This document shows positions 1 to 10,264 of a stretch of DNA of 64,000 bases, piece after piece; the first letter of the stretch is position 1, and each line of letters begins with the position of its first letter. Origin of the DNA: Sclerotinia nivalis (lineage: Eukaryota; Ascomycota; Leotiomycetes; Helotiales; Sclerotiniaceae). A program made the position numbers and the translations under genes. The stretch lies in assembly GCA_029531795.1 (NCBI GenBank), contig JAPEIS010000007.1, positions 558,001 through 622,000 of the forward strand, written 5' to 3'. Under the pieces are notes generated by a model. It searched no databases and had not been told where the DNA came from. It saw only the letters and a program-made list of their open reading frames with translations.

Positions 1-195
1 CCTGCTATCGCTAACTCTCAATTTCAATCTCAATATCAAAACACATCACCTACGATATCTTCCGAAATTCCTTACAACCATCGCATCCCATCACCTTTCA
101 ACCTTACATCCTACGATCCTATATCAGTATATCAATACAACAATAATAACATCTCATCTCTTTTTCACGAAAATCATAACCCAAACCCAGTTGAT

Positions 196-828
196 ATGTC
201 AACGCGACAACCACGTCAACCACGCGGCAAATCTCAACCCAATATCCCTAATACATTCGACCCATCTCCTCAATACAACACAAACATGTCGACTTACGCC
301 TTAGCGCCTCAACCACCTCTCGCAAGCGCTCCTCCAACGATGACGACCAAAAATCCAAATCCAGATAATATTGAAATCCGCACGAAATTCCCCGTCGCTC
401 GCATAAAACGCATCATGCAAGCCGATGAAGAAGTAGGAAAAGTGGCACAAGTAACACCGGTCGCAGTGAGCAAAGCATTAGAACTTTTCATGATTAGTTT
501 GGTGCAAGGAGCTGCGAGGGTGGCGAGGGAGAAGGGAGGGAAGAGGGTTACGGCGGGTTGTTTGAAGAGGGTTGTGGAGGGCGATGAACAGTTTGATTTT
601 TTGAGTGAGATTGTGGGGAGGGTGCAGGAGATAGTACCGGTTGCGAAGGAGGAGAAGGAGGGTGGGGAGGGGAGTGGAAAGAAGAGGAAGGCGTCGGCGG
701 CGGCGAAAAAGGAGGAGGGGAGTGAGAGTGAGGTTGAAGTGGATGAGAATATGGGGGTGGAGCCGAAGAAGAAGGGGAGGGGAAAGGGAAAGGGTGGGAG
801 GGAGAAGAAGATTGAGGTTGAGAGTTAA
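196..828 (+). CDS. BUR6: Negative cofactor 2 alpha (NC2-alpha / Bur6 / DRAP1) histone-fold subunit
   Basis: Single-exon gene of 210 residues. NC2-alpha pairs with NC2-beta through histone folds and binds TBP on promoter DNA in the nucleus, blocking or redistributing preinitiation complexes. The histone fold spans about residues 58-142. It starts with the family signature TKFPVARIKRIMQADEEVGK, continues through VSKALELFMISLVQGAA and ends near QFDFLSEIVGRV, which closely follows human DRAP1. The N-terminal 55 residues are Pro/Asn-rich. The C-terminal 65 residues are a highly charged Lys/Glu tail with basic patches that could serve nuclear import. ATG 196 is the first in-frame start; an in-frame ATG at 286 would remove 30 residues outside the fold. 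Dpb3- or CHRAC-type histone-fold proteins are the alternative, but the FPVARIKRIMQADEEVG block favours NC2-alpha. Confidence 0.9.
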   Translation: MSTRQPRQPRGKSQPNIPNTFDPSPQYNTNMSTYALAPQPPLASAPPTMTTKNPNPDNIEIRTKFPVARIKRIMQADEEVGKVAQVTPVAVSKALELFMISLVQGAARVAREKGGKRVTAGCLKRVVEGDEQFDFLSEIVGRVQEIVPVAKEEKEGGEGSGKKRKASAAAKKEEGSESEVEVDENMGVEPKKKGRGKGKGGREKKIEVES

Positions 829-1747
829 TGGTTTTTGGGGAGATTATAAATGGACTTTGTTGATGGGGAGATATTGAGGTTGGAGAAGTCGGTTTTGCTT
901 TTAGCTGGATGGATGGATGGATGGGCAAATAGGCGCGTGGCGTTAGATGGATGGATGAATATGGAATGGCATATACATAGGTATCATACATACATACATG
1001 GAGGAGGCGCTATGCGGTGGGTTTTTCGACGATCAACCTTTGAGTTTTGCACTCGAATATTACCTACTTACAACTTATCTAGCTATACTAGAATCATTAG
1101 AATCAATAGTATAAGTGCAAACAATAGCTAGGACTATGTTGTATTATATTATAAATACTCTTCATTACTACTTCTATCTTTTTTTTTTATCCTTCCTTTA
1201 TCTATTAATACTATTCTGTGGCGGTGGTTGTTATGATTGTTACGATTGTAAGAAGGTTGGAAGCTGGGGAGGGGGAGGGGAAGGGGAGGTTCTATAGGAA
1301 GGGATGGAGGGAAGAGTATGGAAATACTAGGTAGGTGAGGGGTGGGTGGGGTGATGTGGATAGGGAGGCTGGAAAGAAAGGGAAGGAGAGGGGAGAGATA
1401 GGAAACGATAAGCCTAGGAAAGATGAAGAGGAGCGTGATTCTTTGAGGAATCAATTGATTAATTAGCCGAGCATCTTGAAGGGCGGAACATAATAATTAT
1501 TCTTATTGTTGGGTATTAAAATGTCGGTTTCTGTGGCTAAGCGGAATATTGACGGGACGGTATATAAATATCCATAGAAAGAGCTGTGATGGGGTTAGGA
1601 TGAATGTAAGATTACTCGGAGTTGTCTTTCTCCCCAGGGTTTTAAAGGTGGGATTTGTGTTGTGGTCGGAGGTTAGGAAAAGATTTGGGGGATTGATGGG
1701 GTTGAGGGTGAAGGAGGTAGGGGAAGGGTTGGGGGTTTAAAGGAATG

Positions 1748-1748
1748 A

Positions 1749-1788
<40 letters not shown>

Positions 1789-1808
1789 TGAGGGTGAGGG
1801 TGAGGGTA
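1748..1808. repeat. Two-phase hexanucleotide repeat (GAGAGT then GAGGGT)
   Basis: About five copies of GAGAGT run directly into about four copies of GAGGGT. The single A-to-G difference between units changes over in blocks, so the array looks like one hexamer that mutated once and then expanded again. It is not in a supported gene. Confidence 0.85.
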
Positions 1809-2477
1809 AAACCAAGTAAATGGCAGTGAGAACAAAAGGTATCATAAATGTTAATGATAGGAAGAATTCGTAACATCAACAATGTGTTCTTAACCATAAC
1901 AGCAACAACAATAATGCGCCTCACATCTATCCTCATAAAGTCAACAAAATAAAGAGAGCTTAAAGTCCGTGGTGTGGTTAATTTCTAGCATAGGATAGTA
2001 CTAGAGGATACGCTCTTTGTCATTTTCCGGTTTAACCCTCTTTGATTTGTCGGTGCATGGGTAAGGGGGAGGGGAAGTAAGAGAGAAGGAATTTATAAGG
2101 GATTTAAGTAGTTGGGTGGGAGATTCAGGGTCGTGCGGTTTGAGAGGCGATAATGAAGGTGAAGATGGATGTGGAGATGCAGGTGGAGTGGATATATTCA
2201 TGACAATTAGTACTGTGCATTGGATCATGTGAACGATACAGTACTGATTAGGTGCATGATGATAGTCTAGTGAACTAATTACACCCTCATCGGAGTCCTG
2301 TGATGGAAAAATAAGGACCCGGAGATTAGCGAGGACGGTATAAAATAAATAAACCCCTAGATTCTTCTCAAGCCAAGTCAAGGAGAGACAGAACTGCTGG
2401 GGTTGAATTAGAGAGTGGAATTTTGAGTTTTCGGATGGGTGGGAGGCGGATGGAGTCGGAATTGGGGATTTGTAGGA

Positions 2478-2523
2478 GGGGTTGAGTTGAGGGGTTGAGT
2501 TGAGGGGTTGAGTTGAGGGGTTT
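2478..2523. repeat. 13-nt minisatellite, unit GGGGTTGAGTTGA
   Basis: Three perfect adjacent copies of the 13-base unit followed by a partial GGGG. Because 13 is not a multiple of three, the array gives repetitive peptides in every frame, which explains the spurious proline-rich minus-strand ORFs there. Confidence 0.85.
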
Positions 2524-4774
2524 TTGGAATATATGGGATATATGGCATACGGGTATGGCGGTGGTAGGAAATAGAAATCGAAAGCGTGATCAAGAGCATT
2601 GAGCGGTGATGAGGATGATTTTACATGACAGCGACGGCGAAAATAATAACGAGTACTCCTCCAAACAATGAAAAGTAAAGATAACAATAATTCACAATAT
2701 CTAATACACCACAGAACCAATTACACCCATGGGAAATCAGGAAGAAATTATACGTCGGGCAAATGTAAATATCGCAGCAGAATTGGCGTCCGGATTCTTG
2801 GAAGGTAGACCTGGTTCATCCTTTAATTCATATGCAGATTTAGAGATAGGGCGAAGAGGAGTGTTTATATACTCCTCGTAGGGCGAAAGAAGTTTGAGGA
2901 TTGAGTGTATGGAGAGTGGAGAGTGGAGATTGCGAGGATGACTTGCCTCATTCGATTTTCACTTCTATAATTCTATATTAACTACTAACCAAATTCATCT
3001 TATAAGTTTTCAGGATCCACTATCCACTCAATACCCACTCACAAATCTCCATCTTACGAACTTACCATAGTACTTCCCAATTCTAGACTAAAACTCTCCT
3101 CGTCGGACTATAAAGCTCTCCTCAAGCTATAGTTCATTTCAGAACACAGAGGAAGAAGTGAGAGATCGGAAATTCAGGGTGGACTTTGTTGATCAGAAAA
3201 CATTGAGGTCTTGAATCGCAGAGGTGTGAGAAGTAAGCCGGTTTGTGGTTGTGGTTGCGAGTACGCATGGTGGTGATGAAGGGAAAGGGGAGAAAGCAAT
3301 GCGGCACAGATGGTGATGGTTATGGATTCTGACGGTGGAGAGGAGGTTGATGATGTCGATGAGGATGGTTAGTGATGAAAAGCGTCGAGTATTCAACAAT
3401 ATTATTTTCCTGAGAAGAACAACAAATTTTTTTACGAATTTTCTATAGCAATAAAAAAACACAAATACATAGCCATATATCCAATAAAATACGTATAAAA
3501 AAAAATAGATATCTGATAGCAAAGATCCTATTGGATACACAAGAGATTGCTATAAGTTAATATCTAAAGTCCTGTTGTATTTCGCATTTGTCGGTTTGGG
3601 GAAGTGCAAGGAGAAAGGGAGGGAGGTGGAAACGAGTCTTTATGTGGTGCTTTGGAAAGTGTGGAGGCATATCTATTAGTTGAGTGCAAGGAAATGTTGA
3701 TGTGAATATGATAGCTGATGTGTTGTTAGTCCAAGTTAAGTGATTTATGAAATGAATTAGACATTATCTCTTTACTTCATCTTCTTGTTTTTAATTATTT
3801 TCGGGTATAAAACTGGTCCGCAAGGCGTCCATCTATCCAAATTTGCAACCTTCCTGTGGTTAAAACTTACTTGCTTGAGTGGATTTAGCCGTTGGATAAT
3901 GTTAATCCTTTATGGGTTCACTGATGTAAAAGTTATGGGAAGAGACTAGAGGATTAAGGGGGAGGAGTAGAGATGAAAGGAGTAAGTTGATAGTTTTTAT
4001 GAACAGTGGAACAAAAAGGTTGATGATAAAAATGTGGCAATGAAATGGTTATTCGCATAAAGTGACGATGAGATGAATGAATGAAGTAGTGATTTAATGT
4101 GGCAGCTAATATTTCCCTCCTGCAAGATAGTGCTTTTCCAAGATAGGAATTAGATGAGCAGTTCACACTTCCCTTCTTGCCGCCTTGTGTTCAGAGACTG
4201 CTGGCTCCAAGTGGTAATAAATATATGGGACCGGTAGATGGCTATTTATACATGGTAGGGAACAAAATATTTCAACACGGGGATATACGTAGAGAGGTAT
4301 GCTAAGATCTGGGATGCAGTATTATTGTTAGCTTCTTCCTTCACGTCCGCTGGTGGAGTTATTCACTTATTGAATGTCCAACATCTTCATTGATACCGTA
4401 TGCGTTCATCCATTACACTAGTATCTGTTCCACTTCCCATATCTTGAACTTTGGATATTTCTTTATCGAATATAATAGAGGTAATTGGCAACAATGTGTT
4501 GAAGGTCAAATTTGACATATATAAACTACCGAAGAGATACATGAGGAAAATGTCCTATGATGCCCGGAATGGACAATTTGTCGTAGGAGAGCTTTTGTTA
4601 CTTTAGGGATAGTTTAAGGAAGAATGAGGGGTGATTGAAGTTTGGAAATGCGAGGAGTGGTAATGAACTGATGTTTTGATGGCAGTGGCAAGTAGACGGC
4701 AATTAAGTCAGTATGGTGATGACTAAATGTGTGATTTTATGGTTTTGTGACAAAAATATCATTATTGGTGATTA

Positions 4775-4966
4775 ATGTCTTGCAGAAATCTACACAGAAA
4801 ATGTTATCCACGCTCTGAGGCCGCCAGGGAAATATACCAGCAAGAACCTGCCTCCCGATTTAGTGTGGCTCGTCGTTGGTCCATCCCCTTGCTAGACGGA
4901 GCTGGAACGGCTGCATGTATGATGATTAGGGATATAAATGGCGGGCAGCTCCAATTTATATATTGA
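4775..4966 (+). CDS. Short unrecognised ORF, possibly spurious
   Basis: ATG-initiated frame of 63 residues with balanced composition (SEAAREIYQQEPASRF, then RRWSIPLLDGAGTAACMM). I recognise no family. It lies in a gene-poor region with no neighbour to suggest a role. It may be a chance ORF or a relic, and is recorded only because its composition is more protein-like than the surrounding frames. Confidence 0.15.
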   Translation: MSCRNLHRKCYPRSEAAREIYQQEPASRFSVARRWSIPLLDGAGTAACMMIRDINGGQLQFIY

Positions 4967-7650
4967 GGTTTTGGAAAACGCAAGTGCTGGGTCCGAGGTC
5001 GCAAAAGATGGTTCAGCAACTTGGCTGAATCGTTGACTGCTTATCAACTTTAAAAAGTATGTGCAATGCGCAATCATTTCTTCTTAACTAGGAATCAAAA
5101 TCTCTACACTACGAGCTCTAGAAACAGCGACTCCATTTGAAAATCTATCTCATCATATACCAAAAGGACTTGCAGAAAGCAATTCACAAGATGATAGCAC
5201 GCACCTTTCCAACCTCCACCGTTCAACTCTCCACTCCCAACAGTGAATCCTCACACAATCTGCCGTTATATCCTCAAACAAGTCCTTTCCCCTCAATAAC
5301 ATCCAAGACCCGATGGTCTAGTGGCTAGCCTGGCCAGCTTTCCTCTATAACTTCGACTTGGATGTTCATTGCCACAGACAACGATTTGCAAGGTTTCTGG
5401 GTTTCGCCTGCCCGGGGGCGAGATTTCTTTTGTCTTTTTTATCATCTATGGATCTATAGGAAGTTTTCTTTTTTGGAGATGGGAATTGAGTTCATTGCTT
5501 TTGGGGTTGTAGTCATTGGGAAGTGTTATTGGGTGGTGAGGTGATAAGTGGATCGTGAAAGAAGCGAGTGGTGAGAGTGAGGTTTAGGGGAGTGAATAGG
5601 GAATGAAGGTGGGGTTGAGATACAATTAAGACAGTGAGATGGTGAGTAAATCTGCCAGTAATGGTGGATAATAATGCCAATAATGAGTCAGTAGGTGGCG
5701 AAGGTCTCAATTACAATGCGAAAGGGCTAAGTAGAGTAGTTTTAGTAAATGACAGCATCAAGAACTGGCTATGGAACCTTAATTACTTGCATAAAAACTA
5801 CGATGCGGTGCTCGAGGCCATTATTTTTCATGCGATGAAAGATCTGGTTTCTAGAACAAAAATGTGGAAGGACGGCGAGTATTATATATTGGACAATTTG
5901 ATTCTTCATTCAAGGAGCTCGATCGGAAAGCTGGGCTAAGGTTGTGTGATTCGCATATGTTTCGTAGGGCTCATCTCCTGCTCTGTCACAAATCAGGCGT
6001 CACACGCTAATATTCACTCTCAAAACTTCCAAGTCCTGATCGATAAGGTATAAAAGCGCCCAAATTGGATCAGCAAAACTGGCATAGAACGCAGATAGAC
6101 TACAAAAATGGCTGAAGGGGTCACTCCGCAGCGGTTAGAGGGAGAACGTCCCAGAAGTAAGGAACGTCGAACAAGTGCCAGGTAAATACTAGTCTGAGAT
6201 AGATGATAGTTAAGGGCTGTGATAGTGATTGGGGGATCATAAATAACAGCGAAAAATGAGCTCCATGACAAGGAAACTGAAAGACAGACCAGAACATAGT
6301 ATTGCGAACTTTCGAGGAAACTGGAAATAATAGCATCTGAGGATACATTTACCTTAAGATGACATCGAAACTTCATCATTCTTAACATCATTTATCTGAC
6401 TGTTGAATCAAAATTGTTTTGCAAGAATCGTTCCTAGTGGAACATAATCCTTCTATAAGTCAAGCGAACAAATTTCCTTCATTAACGTTAGGATCGGAGG
6501 GCGGAAATATGAGGGGAATGGAGATTGGGAATTTAAGGGGTGAGTAGAGAAAGCGATGGGGCTGAAATTAAGGATGAGGTAATGCTATAAATTCCATCTT
6601 GAACTAAAGTTTATATCAATATCCTGTTCCTAGAATTTAGTAACCAAACTATTAGTTATAAAAGAAAGCACTTTGCTACTTGGAGACTCTAGAAGCAGGG
6701 AAAAGTCACCGATCAGAAAATTCAAGGAGGAGCAAGTGGTCTGGGGGTAGCAGAAAGTAACATCAAGTATCGGCGTCGAGCCTCTAGGGAAGGGGCGGCG
6801 GTTGAATACTAATTGATTCACTTCAAGTCTGAGGCTTAGAGTATAGATGGAATACATAACAGTGAGGTTTAATATATCAATGACAATACAGGAAATAATG
6901 AACAGTACTTCATTGGCAATACTTCGACCAATTACTCCAATTCGGTATTTGCTTGATTTGAGATTTCCTAGCTAGAATTAGGCATAACACAAACTATAGG
7001 CATAATGGAAGCTAAATCGTTAATACGGCTGAATAAATATAATTGACCAACCGGGAATGGACAAAAACAAACTTTTATATGCGATATGCTCTAGCTTCTT
7101 GCCAGTGACTCTAGTCTAATTATATTAAAAAAATCAAGCTAAGGTCAATATGGCTGGTAAATATTTATTTGAAACTCCTTGTTGTTTTATTTTAGATGCG
7201 TATATATGATTATTCATTATAGTTATTACATATAAATAGCGCGGATGGTATTAGAGGGAAATTGCGGGGTTAGAACAGCAATGGCTCACTTTGAAGATAA
7301 ATGGAGCTAGAAATGATCTTACAATTAAAACAGCTTATTTTGACAATAGCGAAACAGAAGAAACATGAGGCTATATTAGACTAGTTCCTACATCTCAAAC
7401 GGAGCAGAACCACTTGATGCGGATACTATATTTATCTATTCCATATCATCTCTATACACGGGACCAGCAATGACTCCAAAAAGCAGCGTCCAGTGACGTA
7501 GGCCAGGTTGTAGATCGAGGATTCAGTAGGTCCCTATCAAGAAAATACCTCGAGGGAGATAAAAAATTACAACTATGTGAAGCATAAAAAGAATTTACTG
7601 ATGAAGAGAAAAGTAAAAACGGAATCAGGTGTGAAAACAACAAAGCTTGT
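4967..7650. other. Gene-poor stretch with short ORFs only
   Basis: One small ORF (5661-5939) is listed separately. Minus-strand frames at 6020-6391 are hydrophobic and might be a decayed membrane protein, but I could not join them into a family I recognise. The rest shows no supported feature. Confidence 0.5.
5661..5939 (+). CDS. Small hypothetical protein, 92 residues
   Basis: ATG start with a stop at 5937-5939. The translation is balanced, with no low-complexity run, and includes LSRVVLVNDSIKNWLWNLNY and VLEAIIFHAMKDLVSRTKMW, which could form amphipathic helices. No domain is recognised and no signal peptide or membrane span is visible. Neighbouring sequence offers no supported gene to which it could be spliced. 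It could be a genuine small gene, a fragment of a decayed gene, or chance. Confidence 0.25.
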   Translation: MVDNNANNESVGGEGLNYNAKGLSRVVLVNDSIKNWLWNLNYLHKNYDAVLEAIIFHAMKDLVSRTKMWKDGEYYILDNLILHSRSSIGKLG

Positions 7651-7658
7651 GAACCGAA

Positions 7659-8420
7659 TTACGAACTTGGGAAGACGGAAATTTTTGTGATAGCACCAAA
7701 AAGACTGTCGGGAATGATTCCGATGATAATGTCGCGCATACAAGGGCGCGCTAGCATCTGTTCATTTGGCTGCATACGCCTGATCCAGGTTAAGTCATTA
7801 AGTTGAAGTTGTCCTGGTAGCTCCGGGCATATGGCAATAGTTTTAGCTCTGAAGAATGCAATTTTACCAAACATGCGAATCTTTCGGCTCACGCTATTGA
7901 TAGCAATCCTGTCGTGAAGATGGATGGATTGGATTGAAGCGCATGCTTGTGTAAGGGGGCATCACCTTTGTAACCTGTGAATAGAAGATGCGGGCGCTTA
8001 GCAGACGAAGCAATATGAGGGAAGGAAACTCCTTTTGTCCCAAATTTGCGAACCATAGCTCGAAAGAGGTCGTCCAACTAAAATGGAGAATCTCGCATCA
8101 TAGCGAAGTCGAGGATAAGCTGCAGAACATTGTTCAAAAGACGATTGACGTGTGACAATCTAAGCACCAAGCCTGAAGTAAAAAGGAGGCGGGTAGACTT
8201 AGTTATGCGTCTAACTCATTTATACGGGTTATCCGCACAGCTTCAGGATCAATCTCCTTAGTTCAAGCTCCTCAAGGTTTGTTTCCAACTCCACTTCTTG
8301 ATTCCTCAGGATACCAATGGAATCTAATAACATCTTGCACAGTAAATGATGTGTTTGACGAAGGTTCTGGCAGGAATATGGTGTCCCTATGGCAGATATT
8401 GTTGCTAGATTTTATTGACT
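7659..8420 (-). pseudogene. Decayed coding region of unknown family
   Basis: Minus-strand frames with protein-like composition follow one another but shift frame and contain stops. Near 8400-8285 the frame reads FLPEPSSNTSFTVQDVIRFH and ends in a stop. A KEIDPEAVRITRINELDA frame follows near 8260-8205. Two overlapping frames around 8077-7889 include SFPHIASSAKRPHLLFTGYK, and 7892-7659 includes ICPELPGQLQLNDLTWIRRM. A possible intron ending TTACTTCAG precedes the 8170 segment. No single intron model joins all pieces, so I read this as a pseudogene or a fast-diverging gene. I do not recognise the family. Confidence 0.3.
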
Positions 8421-9108
8421 TCATTGGAAGTTTTGTTCGAAATGGGGAGAAAGAATGAAGTTAAGCAAGTGAAGCTAACCGCATTAGTTGTCACTAAGAG
8501 ATGCAAATGATAAACACACTCCACATATCATACTTAGCCAATAAGAAGCTTGGGTCCACTAATTGATGTACCCCTCTTGTTATCCACACCCCGGAACATT
8601 ACAAGTCATCCACGTTTCAGCGATTTGCCCAGACACACAACTTTGTACTCCAGAACTTTCCCATACCAAACATTTCCTTCGGTATCTTTCTCAAACAAAA
8701 TCTTATAAAGGGTGGGCTTCAGACTGCAACCGGTCGAAGGTCCTAGCGTGTGGAAGAGGGGTGTGGCGTGTGCCACATTGATGTTTGGGTGTTTTGATCG
8801 ACCAGGTATCAACAACATTGTCAAGTTATAGATATCGCCACTATCTCGCCTTTTATATCTTTTAGCTAGCTTTCATATCTTCAATAGTCGTTGCATCTAT
8901 AGTATAGATAAATCCTGTAAGATCTTATCTATTTCGTTTAGCTCCCTTCATTCATCCTCGTCAAAATTATCTGAAGTACTGGTCAAGATCTGGTATTTAA
9001 TAGACACTAACTCATCATCGTAGTCCTCAATATAACAAGGTACTTGAGGCTGATTGATGCCGTTCACACTCCGGAAATACCAACCAAAGTTCATAGACAA
9101 TTGCAATC
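8421..9108. other. Intergenic, upstream of the NTA1-like gene
   Basis: Nothing beyond short chance frames. The final part is the presumed promoter and 5' leader of the gene starting at 9109. Confidence 0.5.
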
Positions 9109-10264
9109 ATGAGAATTGCTTGTTTACAGTTCGCCCCTCAAGTAAGGGTCCCTAGTCACAGCATTCTCAAACACAGCTAAAACTCTAGCAAAGGTCGGAG
9201 ATGTCGATAATAACTTCAAAAAAGCGGATGCGATGCTCAGTAAAGCAAATCCGAAAGATATCGATCTATTAGTTCTACCTGAGATGGCATTTTCTGGTAA
9301 ATTCCACGTTCTAGATACTTGGTGACAGTTTCTTTTCAGGTTCATGGCTAACGATTATACAGGCTATAATTTCTCCTCTCTGGGGCATATCACTCCTTAC
9401 CTTGAGTCAACTACCTCCGGTGTCACATCCTTATGGGCGCGCAAGATAGCTCTCAAACACAATTGTATAGTTACAGTTGGTTATCCAGAAAAGGTTGATT
9501 ACTTTTCAAGAGTTTCAGCGAGACCCGAGTACTATAATTCTGCGGTTACGGTGAACAAGGAAGGCAAGACTATTGTCAACTACCGAAAATCATTCCTTTA
9601 TTATACGGATGAGACTTGGGCTCGGGAAGGACCTGGTTTCTTTAGCGGGGAGATTGATGGGCTAGGGAATGTAGCAATGGGAATTTGTAAGTAGCTAACA
9701 CATCATTTGAGAGTCACCAATATGCTATGATAACCCTAATAATACTAGCAAAATTTACTGACAAAATGTCTCATAGGTATGGATTTGAATCCATACAAAT
9801 TCGAAGCTCCATGGAGTACCTGTGAATTTGCCTGTCATGTACTTAAGAAGAAAGCAAATCTTGTCATTGTGTCAATGGCTTGGTTTACAAGAAAAGATCA
9901 AATGTCTTTTGGTCTATTAGCAAAAGAACCTGATATGGATACAATTTCGTATTGGATCAGCAGATTGGAACCTATTATTCGAGCCGAAACCACTGAAGAA
10001 ATTATCATTGTTCTTGCCAATCGATGTGGAACTGAGGGCGAAGCAACATATGCGGGGACAAGCGTAGTGCTAGGTATCAAAGATGGTGAAGTCAGTGTGT
10101 ATGGAATTCTTGGACGAGGCGAGGAAAAGCTTTTGGTTGTTGATACCGATGAACTTCCTAGAGCAAAAATTGTTTCAGCGCCAGAAGTAGGGTTACTGGA
10201 TCGTTTGTTGGTATCTATCAGAGAAACAAATCCGACCGCAGCTACATCATTAGTTCCACAATAA
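9109..10264 (+). CDS. NTA1: Protein N-terminal asparagine/glutamine amidase (Nta1-like nitrilase)
   Basis: Nta1 deamidates N-terminal Asn and Gln to Asp and Glu, feeding the Arg/N-degron pathway. I assemble four exons: 9109-9141, 9194-9296, 9363-9686 and 9777-10264, giving 315 residues. The phases agree, and the joins restore APQ-VGDVDNNF, AFSG-YNFSS and GIC-MDLNPYKFEAPW, all typical of the family. Intron 2 ends after a GCTAAC branch-like site just before 9363. The nitrilase triad is visible: Glu in LLVLPEMAFSG, Lys in TIVNYRKSFLYYTDETW and Cys in GICMDLNPYKF, the Cys codon being split by intron 3. Length is shorter than yeast Nta1 (about 457), lacking much of its C-terminal region. ATG 9344 is inside intron 2 and is not a start. 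Confidence 0.88.

Larger units (their letters stand above)
829..4700. other. Gene-poor intergenic region with simple repeats
   Basis: No ORF here has recognisable protein character. The long minus-strand frames around 548-991, 1149-1454 and 2001-2720 are low-complexity translations of purine-rich plus-strand DNA or read through tandem repeats. GGAT repeats lie near 905-925 and two minisatellites are listed separately. The remainder is AT-rich DNA without a supported gene. Confidence 0.6.

Noticed and set aside
548..991. 147-codon minus-strand ORF opposite NC2-alpha
   Set aside because: It is a Pro/Ser/His-rich shadow of the charged NC2-alpha tail.
2001..2720. 239-codon minus-strand ORF
   Set aside because: It runs through a 13-nt minisatellite, is Pro/Ser-rich by composition, and shows no domain.
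5318..5430. Possible tRNA: GATGGTCTAGTGGCTAG resembles the A box of Glu/Asp tRNAs
   Set aside because: No acceptor stem pairing, no anticodon arm and no good GGTTCGA-type B box at a suitable distance.
6020..6391. Hydrophobic minus-strand ORF, considered as an RTA1-like membrane protein
   Set aside because: Two competing frames, no family motif found, and no intron model that joins them.
9344..9694. ATG 9344 as start of the nitrilase gene
   Set aside because: It lies inside intron 2. The spliced model supplies the catalytic Glu and a proper N terminus.
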